Shown here piece after piece: positions 1 through 9,430 of a stretch of DNA of 64,000 nucleotides. Below the pieces are notes generated by a model. That model was not told the origin of the DNA. It ran no database searches and saw nothing but the letters and a program-made list of their open reading frames with translations. The translations under genes were made by a program, and so were the position numbers. Position 1 is the stretch's first letter. The number at the start of each line of letters is the position of its first letter. Origin of the DNA: Polydactylus sextarius (taxonomy: Eukaryota; Chordata; Actinopteri; Polynemidae). The stretch spans positions 14,027,501 through 14,091,500 of the forward strand of contig CM028915.1 of NCBI GenBank assembly GCA_016801845.1, written 5' to 3'.

Positions 1-76
1 AAATGAGTGTTTTAAATCTCTTATTCAAAAATTTACCAGCTGTTTCCTTAGAGAACTGGCGCTGCTGCAAACTGAG
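1..76 (+). CDS. FANCC: FANCC coding exon, 5' part outside the window
   Basis: Open from the first base in the frame starting at position 2; 25 codons including FTSCFLRELALLQTE, then donor GTAGGT at 77. FTSCF resembles the FTQCF segment of human FANCC. The exon ends at a codon boundary, matching the phase-0 start at 1146. An AG at 50-51 could pass for an acceptor, but the FANCC-like residues continue upstream of it, so the exon is taken to run off the left edge. Confidence 0.82.
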
Positions 77-1759
77 GTAGGTTTTTTTTTTCTTTTCAAC
101 AAATTGCCTATTATTGAGTGAGCTTTTGGGTTAATGAGAAATGAGAAAATAGTAAATGATGCCAACTTATAGATCCTGAAATGCACAAGCTAATATTCGA
201 TTATAGGAAGTGTTTTTAGTTGATTATAATGAGAAGAGACAAAATTAAAAATCCATGTTCTCTTGTCACTAACACAGATAATGTTTTAGGAATGTACACC
301 TACTCTTCTTAAGTACCCAGTGTCACAGATCATAGTTCTTTGCCAAATGTAATAAATTCTGTTTATGTTAGAAATCACTAAAATTGCCATCAATTCGTAT
401 CCACAATGCTACCTAGTTACACACTCAGGGTGACAAACCATTTCCCTCTCTGCAGGTAAACATTTGATGAAGCCTTCACATCGTTATCGCTTTATCTCAA
501 GCCGGGAGCAACACTGTTCACACTACACACACCCCCGTTCACAACTCTGTGTAATACATGCAAATAGCTTTTAAATCGTCAATTTAAAAATAATCGTTTA
601 GAACAAATAACACCCCTGCAATGTTTGGATTCATTTGTGAGCCGTTACATAAATGTGTCACTACATACTTTTTAACTTTCGCTAATAAACACTCAGCCTC
701 CATGGATTCTCTCAGATAAACCCGGGTCTGCTGTTGCATAAGGGCGCACCATCAACACAAACAAATTATTTTGCAATCACACATCAGCCATTACTGTCAA
801 AAGGCCACAAAACAGATCTGTTGCAACATAGGTGTGATGTATCACCTGCTACACGGTTGTGTGCATATAACTTAAGTCCCTTTCACCTCTATTAACCAGT
901 AGATGGCAGTGCTACAGTGCATTTACAGTAGACTTTGCTTTAATGGCTGGAGTCACACTGCAGTAAATGCTACCTATTACACGCTACATTACACATTAGC
1001 ACATACTGTATCACCGTTACACAGCCTCCCATTCAAAATATCATTTTTCAGGCTTTCAGAGCACAGTGATGTATGAGATCAAGGTAAATGTGATTTACAT
1101 TTATGAAGCTCAGTATAAAGAAAAAAGTGCTTTGTGTTGTTTCAGAAGTGTGCACCGTTGAGAGCTTTCTTCCCACAGTCTCCTCAGGGTCTGCTGGTGC
1201 CTCTGTCGACCCTGCCGTCAGGTCAGTGTGCACACACACACTCATGGTGCGTGCATGTGCGTGCGTGTATGTGTGTAGGACTGTATTCAGGCAGGTATTC
1301 TTTAACTGTGTATAAACAGTTTTCCTGCTGCTGAGTGAATGGGCTCTTGTCTTGTTCTTGCTAATCAATAATAGTTAGTTGACAAATTTGTTCAGTGTTT
1401 TATGTCTAATATAAAAACTGACATAATGTGTAAAAAATGTTTGGTTCATAGTTTCTTATGTGGAATCTTAAGTTGAATTAGTTACCTGTTATGTCCCAGC
1501 TACATTGTCTTGCATAAATGTACTAATACTCAATGTATAACCTTTTTATTGGTCTTATTAAAAATGATCCATATATATGTTACCAGTGTTAATGCATGGG
1601 AATCTTTACTACTGAGGGGATCCACAGTAGGTGAGTGCAGGGGCACAGTGGAGCAGTGCTTATCAGTGTGTGCCCAGACTGGCCTGTAGGCAGAAATGAT
1701 TTACATGAATGGAGCCATTTAGTGACACACTGGAGCCCAGCCAGAACTCTGAGTTAATT

Positions 1760-1807
<48 letters not shown>

Positions 1808-4800
1808 TGAAGGGCAATTTTTTTTTTTACCGGGGATTGACTGGAAATGCTACTACAAACGGTAGAAGATTTAAAGTTTTATCTTGATTTGTGCTCCATC
1901 TGAAAAAGTTATAAATTAAGACGACTCAACATTTCATTGTTAGAACGTAGCCTGGGGGAACACCCGGATTAGATATCAAGCGTTTGAAATATTTGTTATT
2001 TGGTGTGTTAGGCAGTTAGGTTGAGTTTTAGTGCAAAATGTGGTTTGTGGTAGTAAAGTTATTTTTAACAGAACAATGTAGCATGTGACAAACACCACTC
2101 TGGCCCTTTAAGCAGTTAAACATAATAGCTGGAAAACAGGAAAAAAGTAATTGCAAGCAGTAACAAAAGTTCATTCAGTTCTACTTGGGAAATACTTGTG
2201 CCTGATATTTGGAAAATTGTCTGTTTAAGTTATTTCCCATGCAGTATTTTCGTGTGGTACCCTCTGGACACCAGTAACTTAACTTTCTTTGTGTAATTGT
2301 GTGTATTTGGGAGTATTCTGCGTTTTAAGAATGTGAAAAAATGTGAAAAATACCTGCACTGAGTCTTACCTTAGCATAAAAACAGAAAACAGGAAAAACT
2401 AGCTATCAACACAGTCCAAAGGTAACGGATCTGCCCACCAGCACCTCAATAGCTCAGTCTATGTCTGACTTTATCTGGTTCATGTAAGATGTATGAGTAT
2501 AAGGTTTCTTTTATTATTTATAAAAATTGATTCCAGCTTGTTGGACTGTAAATATACTCAGACTAAGACTTATGGACAAAAAAATAGTTGATGTAAAACT
2601 GTAATGGCCATTTTGTTCTATATTTTCACATTTTATAGATCAAAGAATTCAATAATTAATCACAAAAATAACTGGTAACTTAAACAGTAACAAACATAAT
2701 GGTTGCAGCCTTTTTTGTAAAAGTTGTGGTGTTGTGCTGGAACTGGTTCTTTGTCCAAAGCAGTGATTTCTTGGAGTCGCGTCACTTTGACTCGACTCTT
2801 TTTGCATATTAAAGAAACATGATGTACGTATGTGTCTGTTTCCACAGCTGAGCAGCTGCTGACTGTAATTTTTATATTTACCCTACAGACATGAGGCTGT
2901 TATCAATCCTGTTAACTACCTACTACTACTAAGCCAATAAATATATTTCATATAGTACTGAACTATTCTTTTAATGTTTTAATGATGATTAATGAATATC
3001 AATTAATTGTAGAAAGTATATATTTGTGCTACAACTAATTACTATCTGTATCTGTTCTTGCAGAGATGCCTCAAGAGGCCTGGAGACATCATGTGAACTG
3101 GCTCAGTAGCTCATTACAGAGACTGACAGAGGAGGAAGAGGAGGGAGACAGCAGCAGTAGCACCAGGTTAGAGCAAGAGGGCTTATAGAGAGAAAGTGTT
3201 AATGTGTGTCTGCTTCCACCACCCTACTGAATGCCTGTGTGGTGTTCTTATTTCCATTAGCTGCTGTTGAGGGGGTGGTTAGTCAGATATTTTCCTCTTG
3301 CATCACAGCAGAGAGGTCCTGATGCACTGCATGGCTCCTCCAAGCTCATTAGGAGCCATTAGCTTGGGGAAGAGAGAGCTGTGAAGAAAACAAGTGTTGG
3401 AAAGCCCAATAAGAGTGAGAAAAGGAATGGAGGAAGGGAGAAAGCCGACAGGAGAAGATGTCATATTAACGCAAAATAAAGGAAAGCAGAGAGTGAGCAG
3501 CCTTGGTTGGACAGATTTACTGGAAAGTTAAAAAAAAGCGGATAAAGGGATGTGGATAAAAAGCAGAAAGCAGTTGATGTTCTAGAGATGGAGACAGCTG
3601 ACTTGATACCCTCCAGCTGCAGTTGTTAACAGGGCCCATTATCCCCACCTCCGCTCCTTTCTGGAGCTCCATGCAAAATTCCCAAAACATTGTTCTGAGC
3701 CAGTGGTGGGAAAATAGTATGTTGTGTTGCTCCGAGCGCAGATGCAGCTGCCAGAGTCCTGCAAAGGGGTGCTGCTGGTCGTATTTGGGAGCCAAGTGGA
3801 ACGAGGGGAGCTGAGCAGACGAGCTCTAATGATGGTATTAAGGAAATTTTAGAGAGAGTGAGATCTTTATCACCAAGATCTCACTCATAATCTCTCTGTT
3901 GCAGCTGTGTAGTTGTGTTTCATGCTTAACTCCCAGTCCATCCTATGTCGCACGCTTTTTATATTTTATAGTAATCCATGACAACTATATTTACTTTATT
4001 TGAGTTCTCAGCTTTTATTGTCTGTACAGGGAAAATGAATACGCAGAGAACTGGAAAGTATTTATCATTTTTGCTAAAAAACTTGAAAGAGTTCAGTTAA
4101 CATCAGACAATTATTACACCGACTACTAATCTCAGTTCTAGTCACGTCCATCCTTTAGTCATTCCACTTTCTGTGTCTGGCCATCTCTTACTCATTTCTA
4201 CGTTTTGAATCTCGGCATTTTTTGTGTATAGAGAGCGAAGGAATATAAATGTAAATAGGAATTGATTATCAACAGATTTTATTACAGACAAAAAAATAAA
4301 AAACAAAACTTTGTTTTGATTTAAGGTGAATTTTATGGTGGAATGACCATTTTTCAATTTCGTTTCCGTGATGAAATGCCACACATTGAAACAGCCTATC
4401 TCGGCTGGCTCTCAGCGTGATGTAACAACAAAATAATGAATTTCAAAGTCTGCCTCTGATTCAGATCTGTCTGATCTGTGTAACAGCTTTGTCTTCAGAC
4501 AGCCTGTTATTAGAGGGTTTGCGAGACGCACTGGAAACCAAATAGTTTAAGAAGAAAACTTCAGTGGAAAAACATCACAGATGTGTTTAATCAACAAACA
4601 CTAATCAATTCAGTTTATCAAATTGTATTAAAGAACCTCACCTCCTCCTCTTCTTTATAGCCACATTTTTGTTTTTTGTCTTTTTTTTAGCTGTTTACAC
4701 AAGAATTTCAGTGCAACTTATTAGACTTACAATTACGTATTGTATTTTACAAGAGTAATTTGGGACATTAATTGGAGAAGCAGAAAAACTGTACTCATTT

Positions 4801-7207
4801 ACACCCTTACCTTGGAAAAAGTGAGGTTGAGTACGAGGCAGGCTATTTAGGAACTAAATTAGACCACCCAGTTTATAGATATTAAAACCTGTTTATAGAA
4901 CCGTTAGCTCAGTCACAGTGTAACACTATGGTTGTGTGTTTGTAACCCATTATCACAAACTGAAATAGAAAAAAAAAAAAACACAGTTGTTTTGACTGAA
5001 ATTAAAAACACAATATCCATTTTTTTTAAACTTTCAGCCTCAGTGGTTATAATGTGACGTGAATATGAAATATTGGTCAAATTAAACTACATCTGCTGAC
5101 AAGTTCAAGAATGGGTATTTAACTTTTTTTTTTAAAAATTGCTCTTCATGTAGTTTGTTCTCATGTAATTATGTTCTCTGTTGTGCTGCGTTTTCATTCG
5201 TCACCTCCATCAGCAGTAACACAGAACATACCTTGAGATCCTGTGACAGCAAGTTGAACCAAGTGTTTATTACCTGTTGTTTCTCCTGTCCTGCAGGGGG
5301 CACCACAACGTGTTCGAGGCCTGGTTCCTTCTTGTTCAGTGTTCCCACTGGGTGCAGGTGACCGTTGAGCTGCTGGGGACATCAGAGCTTGAAAACTGTG
5401 CTCCTCTTTTATGGCTGCTGACTTTCTACCACCACCCCACCAACAGGGGGCACCACAGAGCTTTCCAGCTGGTGAGATTGTCCTCAAAAGAGTTATTTAC
5501 ATTTATTTTGGTTCAGACTAAAATAACTTGGTGAAAAATGGATTGATTGCCATGCAATTTTGCATTATTGTGTGTGTGTGTATTTACTTATTACCTGACT
5601 AACTTTGTTCCTGCTTGCATCAACATTCCCACCAGGTGATGATGAACAAGTCTGGAGATTCAGATGCAGAGGATTTTTTTGCAGCGTGACTGAAGAAAGT
5701 AGTGGTTATATCATAACTCAGCGACATAACAATGTGGATGCTCTGTTATTTGCTCTTGGCAGGTGTGTCATCGCTGAAAGCCACAGAACAAAAACAAAGG
5801 AGGAAGAATAACACATTAAAGAATAAATTATGGATGGCCCCTATGTAAGAGGGAGAGAGGGAGACGGTAGAAGAGAGAGAGATACAGATGAGGGAGGGGA
5901 GTCGGGTGAAAAGGGTGATGTAGTATTGATTTCTCAGTGAGTGTCTGGCCAGCTGGCCTGAGTTTCATCTCTCTGTCTCCTGCTTGTCCTCCTCCTCCTC
6001 CTCCCATAACCTCCGGAGACTCTCTTTCGTCGCCTCCATCTCTCCCATTACGACCTTACGTTCAAGTCGCATGGGATTGTGTTTGTTCATCATGTGTGAA
6101 TTACTCACGTATTGATTTTTATTTACAGGAAAGATACTTAAAGCAACGCTGCTCGATTCCAGCATGGTCTATAAATAAACATGTGTCAGCTGACCTTAAA
6201 TCTTTCATGTTAATTGTTTGCAGGAACGCGCCAAAGAGGCGTGGGACAACCTCCGCTCCCTCTTCGCTTTCTCATCTCCTGCTCTTCCACTTCCTGTCGA
6301 TCACCTTCAGTCACTGGTTACTCTGCTGTCACCACAACCTCAGAAACCATCACTGTCTCCATTATTGATCCTCAGCCTCTTAGTCAACTTTGCTGTTTTC
6401 TTTCAACAAATGCTGAGTGGATCAACACGGATTTTAAAGATGGTGAGGAAACTATCAGTTCCCGTCTGTGATGCACATTAAAGGTTCCAGTAAAGCTGAA
6501 CTAGAGTACAGCAGCTATAATATGTTTTAAAATGTATAATTCACTGAATAGTACTCATTGTGTGACACAGATTGTTTATAACAGATCCAAAAAGAACCAT
6601 AATTTAGCTTTTTGGCTCAATATTAGTGTTGGAGTGAATATTAGACATAACTCTGTCTTTCAGTCTTTGTGGTTATTGTCAATTTTCAATATTGCTTTTA
6701 ATCCAAGATCTCTCCATATTCCATGTGCGTAATCCATGTGCACCACATTTTCAAATAGACTCTAATTGCTCACATGTGGATATAATATGAAATACACAAG
6801 CATATCATCAATTTCTGGAAGTATAATTTAAAATACATTATCTAAAATGATCTAGTGTGCTGTTGGATTTAATGCAATACATAACAAATATCAGTGCCAT
6901 TTTTTTTTAAACAATGCCTATTTCAATGCCAGTTTTGCTTTTTGTGGTCAAACCCTTCCGGCCCACGTCACAGTCAATATCTTTTTGTCTTTGCATGTGT
7001 TGGTCCGTCCAGGTGGTGGATCGGTCTGGTCTGGTTGATGAGGCAGCGTGTGTTCTCAGTTCACTGGAGCTCAGACTAAAAGAAGGAAACAGCTTATCAG
7101 GCGACACTAACAATGTTCATCTCAGGATCAAGGCACTTCAGAACACACTAGCAAATATGTGTGCAGAATCGAGCCCGGCTGAGGCACATACGCACACACT
7201 CAGGTGA
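1..7207 (+). CDS. FANCC: FANCC, Fanconi anaemia group C protein, 3' half of the gene (six spliced exons)
   Basis: FANCC is a helical-repeat subunit of the nuclear Fanconi anaemia core complex (with FANCE and FANCF), which drives FANCD2/FANCI monoubiquitination in interstrand-crosslink repair. Coding pieces are 1-76 (cut by the window edge), 1146-1221, 3064-3166, 5297-5471, 6224-6442 and 7013-7207. Every junction has AG/GT borders and compatible phase, giving about 280 continuous residues ending in TGA. Recognition rests on family resemblance to the human C-terminal half recalled from memory: FTSCF in exon 1, RAFFP in exon 2, FEAW and LLWLLTFYHH in exon 4, and the weaker helical segments of exons 5 and 6. 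The linker EEEEEGDSSSS looks more acidic than in mammals. The convergent neighbour AOPEP is also FANCC's neighbour in mammals, which supports the call independently. N-terminal exons lie left of the window. Confidence 0.92.
77..1145 (+). other. FANCC intron, no further gene seen
   Basis: AT-rich intron between two phase-0 junctions. A candidate acceptor near 455 (ccctctctgcag) leads only into sequence without FANCC similarity, so no exon is called. No recognisable mobile element was seen. Confidence 0.6.
1146..1221 (+). CDS. FANCC: FANCC coding exon
   Basis: Acceptor tgttgtttcag, exon of 76 bp, donor GTCAGT at 1222. It encodes KCAPLRAFFPQSPQ and on to STLPS, plus one base (G) that combines with AG at 3064-3065 to give Glu. 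RAFFPQSP corresponds to the KTYFPYTSP stretch of human FANCC. Confidence 0.88.
1764..1805 (+). repeat. (GT)n microsatellite
   Basis: Uninterrupted GT dinucleotides, about 21 units, inside the FANCC intron. Confidence 0.95.
2340..2480 (+). repeat. Fragment of a percomorph interspersed foldback-type repeat
   Basis: The stretch ttagcataaaaacagaaaa followed by gtccaaaggtaac and caccagcacctc is, from memory, the inner part of an abundant percomorph repeat (cttagcataaagactggaaac ... tccaaaggtaacaaaatc). The 11.34 kb element appears to be the same family. Class assignment is uncertain. Confidence 0.5.
3064..3166 (+). CDS. FANCC: FANCC coding exon with acidic linker
   Basis: Acceptor ctgttcttgcag, donor GTTAGA at 3167. 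The first two bases complete a Glu codon begun at 1221. 33 codons follow (MPQEAWRHHVNWLSSSL through EEEEEGDSSSST), and the terminal AG joins G at 5297 to make Arg. In human FANCC the matching region is the helix with HWLQTLKHI before the FESWF motif. The Glu/Ser run is probably a flexible loop. Confidence 0.88.
3167..5296 (+). other. FANCC intron with unique-looking islands and a hairpin
   Basis: 2.1 kb intron. About 3300-3420 and 3590-3900 are unusually complex, non-repetitive sequence for this window and include a 12-bp perfect inverted repeat at 3856-3886. A perfect GLI-type nonamer GACCACCCA lies at 4862-4870. No open frame here resembles a protein I know. Confidence 0.5.
3856..3886 (+). 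repeat. Perfect inverted repeat, 12-bp arms and 7-nt loop
   Basis: GAGTGAGATCTT (3856-3867) and AAGATCTCACTC (3875-3886) are exact reverse complements. With a small bulge the pairing extends into AGAGA (3851-3855) and TCTCT just downstream. It lies within the FANCC intron. Confidence 0.85.
5297..5471 (+). CDS. FANCC: FANCC coding exon (FEAW / LLWLLTFYHH segment)
   Basis: Acceptor tgtcctgcag, donor GTGAGA at 5472. After the split Arg codon, 58 codons encode GHHNVFEAWFLLVQCSHW and later CAPLLWLLTFYHHPTNRG to AFQL. These two blocks are the most recognisable part of FANCC: human FESWFLFIHFGGW and ALLWLLAFYYGPRDG. The exon ends at a codon boundary. Confidence 0.93.
5472..6223 (+). other. FANCC intron
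   Basis: 0.75 kb with purine-rich and CCT-rich low-complexity tracts around 5840-6010. An exon-like start at about 5636 hits a stop after 17 codons and has no FANCC counterpart, so it is not called. Confidence 0.6.
6224..6442 (+). CDS. FANCC: FANCC coding exon
   Basis: Acceptor tgtttgcag, donor GTGAGG at 6443. It has 73 codons and phase-0 borders on both sides. It begins ERAKEAWDNLRSLF (human VQVKAVLGHLLAM position) and contains SLSPLLILSLLVNFAVFF, matching the human helix with IRHLLLNFLLWAP. Confidence 0.9.
6443..7012 (+). other. FANCC last intron
   Basis: 0.57 kb AT-rich intron. Nothing recognisable apart from the splice borders and short A/T runs. Confidence 0.6.
7013..7207 (+). CDS. FANCC: FANCC terminal coding exon with stop
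   Basis: Acceptor tggtccgtccag. It has 64 codons starting VVDRSGLVDEAACVLSSLELRL and ending PAEAHTHTLR, then TGA at 7205-7207. The helical start fits the human C-terminus (AEITHEIIGFLDQTL). The last eight residues come from CA-rich DNA, and the stop codon overlaps a donor-like CAG/GTGAGG, so the exact C-terminus is less certain than the exon itself. Confidence 0.85.
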   Translation: MVDRSGLVDEAACVLSSLELRLKEGNSLSGDTNNVHLRIKALQNTLANMCAESSPAEAHTHTLR

Positions 7208-7536
7208 GGGTACATGTTCTCACACACACACACACACGTGTGCATTAAGACAAATAACCACACAGCACTCAATTCATCTTAAGCTTAAGGGTTTTTTCAG
7301 GGCACCGTTTGGAGAATGACAAATAGCCACGCTCCCGTGTAGATAGGCACGGTACGGTGATGAGAGTGTGTCAAAACAGCACAGTGAGGACAGATTATCT
7401 GGAGAGGCTGCAATTATATGCGCACACACATAACACAACTACAAGGCCCACAAGGACACTAGAGGAGTGACAGATCTCACTGCAAAGAAGCAGCAGCGCA
7501 TGAACGTGTCCTCCCACTCATATAATTGTCTCACAA

Positions 7537-7542
7537 AATAAA
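7537..7542 (+). terminator. Candidate FANCC polyadenylation signal
   Basis: First AATAAA downstream of the FANCC stop, 330 nt into the 3'UTR. Hexamer only; no transcript evidence. Confidence 0.5.
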
Positions 7543-7956
7543 TCCTTCACGCTACACATGCTGACTGCAAGACATTTAGGTTTGAAGGAAAGAAAACCAA
7601 ATGTGAGTTATCTTTGTAACGTCACTCTTTGTTCCAAAATACGCCTTGTGACACCAGGAGTGAAAACAGTGAATAATGAAATGTAATGTCACTTATGTCT
7701 GTTGTTTTCATTGTTTATAAAGACTCTTTCCTCTGAGATTCAAACATATATTTATACCTTTAATATTACCGTCAGTGTATATTTGCTTCTGCATCTGCAT
7801 AACTATTTCATTACAGTGTCAGTGTTGTAAATTGTTTAGAGCTGCAACTTGTTTTTCCATTATTGATTATTGAAAATAAAAACAAGAAATTGTGCAGAAA
7901 TATTAATTATATATATATATATATAATTTATGAATGAACAACCCCCGTGCTTTACT

Positions 7957-7980
7957 TTTATTTTTTGAAAACATTTTATT
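7957..7980 (-). terminator. Candidate - strand polyadenylation signals
   Basis: Two TTTATT on the + strand (7957-7962 and 7975-7980) read as AATAAA on the - strand. They lie about 1.4 kb past mir-24 and facing FANCC, so they are a plausible end for the miR-23b/27b/24 primary transcript. Inference only. Confidence 0.3.
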
Positions 7981-9363
7981 TACTTGCACATATGAAAAAA
8001 TATCACTTGAAATTATACAAAACTTATTTCTCATTCAACCACATGAAAACTCATTATTCACACATATAGAAATGCCCTGAGCATCTTTGAACGTATAATT
8101 TCCAGTGTCATTGCCTGAGTAAGGTAATTTGTTGTGTGTAAAAACATTACTCACCTGGAAGTATTTCTAGTCTAAACGCTCAAGAAACAGATCATGACTC
8201 TAGACTAAACAGACATGAACTCACACTGTCACTGAAACTAACTTAAACACAGCTGCTGAGGTTGGAGACTCATTGTCTTTATCTATTATACATCGCTCCC
8301 TTTTTTCATTATCAGACATTAAAAGAAAACAAGTGAGATGATGTAGTTTTCGGTCTTAGCGCAGCAAGAACAAAGTCCACAATATTGTATCTGTTGTGTA
8401 GAACTATAAACAACTTATACTGTTACTGGTTCTTTCTCACACACACACACTGACTCACATACAAACATCAACTATTTCTTTGGACTTGAATGAACAGAAC
8501 TGCTGCTGTTCTCTAAACCTCGCCAGTTGGCCGTGGCTGTGGAGTAAGAGTGCAGCCTTCTGGTGTTTGCACCGCTGAGCGATTCTACAGCGTCCCTCTT
8601 CTCCTACAGAGGAAGAGGAGGTGAGTGCTGGACCCTTGTCTGCCCCGTGTGCCAAACTCCTGTCATCTCTGCGTGTAGTCAGCAACCTGGAAGAGAAAGA
8701 TATGGACAGATTGGAGCATTACAGAACATTTGGTAGATGCCTACAATCCTCAGCCGGAGTGCTGTTATCTGCCTGATGTGAAGACAAATTAAATTCTGTT
8801 TGACTTCGGAGGAGGAACAGCTAAGATGTTGTGTGGCATAAGACCCAGAACTGGATAGAGATATGTTTGGTCCTGTGGCAGATACCAATATTACACATAT
8901 TTATTTTTAGAACACAGTTTTATTAAAAGCTCTTCAGTTTTGATTAATGAATGAACTTGTCAGTGTCCTCTGGTGGACAAAACATGTATCACCAATGCTA
9001 TTTCTGTGATTCGTTTTCTCTGTACTAATCTATAAAGATACATTTAAATTTATGGCTGCGGCTGTCAATTCTATCATCTGTTGATATTTATCACAAAACA
9101 GTAAAAAAAAAATGCAAGTAGCGATATTTCAGAAAACCAAAAACAACATCTGCATGTTGGTTGTTTTGTGCATATTAAAAAAAAAAAACAAAACAAACAA
9201 AACAGAAATGGAATGAAAATTAATGAATAGATCCAACTTTATTAATCTTCAAATAAAGTTGAAAGTTTTCTGAAACTCGCTAATAATATAATGTGTTAAA
9301 TGTGTAGGACGGGTCTTGTGAGGCCAGTGCTCCTGTTTCTGTTCCGGTGATGAGTAGACCGGA

Positions 9364-9430
9364 CTCCTGTTCCTGCTGAACTGAGCCAGTGGTTCTATAG
9401 GACTGATTATCAGCTCAGTAGGCACAGGAG
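9364..9430 (-). ncRNA. mir24: mir-24 precursor hairpin
   Basis: On the - strand, TGGCTCAGTTCAGCAGGAAC(AG) at 9388-9367 is identical to vertebrate miR-24-3p. TGCCTACTGAGCTGATAATC(AGT) at 9424-9402 is the 5p strand, very close to human miR-24-1-5p. The arms pair through CTCCTGT/ACAGGAG at the base with a short loop between, giving a 67-nt hairpin. It is the third member of the miR-23b/27b/24 cluster, in the expected order on the AOPEP strand, but about 3.1 kb from mir-27b. The stem is nearly symmetric, so the opposite strand could fold as the miR-3074 type precursor. Confidence 0.97.

Larger units (their letters stand above)
1222..3063 (+). other. FANCC intron with a GT microsatellite and an old repeat fragment
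   Basis: Contains a (GT)21 tract at 1764-1805 and, at about 2340-2480, a decayed fragment of a common fish interspersed repeat. The rest is AT-rich and unremarkable. Confidence 0.6.
7208..9363. other. FANCC 3' region and gap between convergent transcripts
   Basis: Holds the probable FANCC 3'UTR with an AATAAA at 7537, and on the opposite strand AATAAA hexamers at 7957-7962 and 7975-7980 that could end a - strand primary transcript. About 8470-8700 is unique sequence with splice-like borders on both strands. No protein-coding exon is supported. Confidence 0.5.

Noticed and set aside
50..76. A 25-bp FANCC exon starting after the AG at 50-51
   Set aside because: FANCC-like residues (FTSCF) continue upstream of that AG, so the exon extends to the window edge.
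456..560. Possible FANCC exon after ccctctctgcag
   Set aside because: Only one frame stays open and it has no FANCC similarity; the flanking exons join directly in phase 0.
5636..5760. Possible extra FANCC exon after cattcccaccag
   Set aside because: The frame stops after 17 codons, and exons ending 5471 and starting 6224 already join in phase with matching family sequence.
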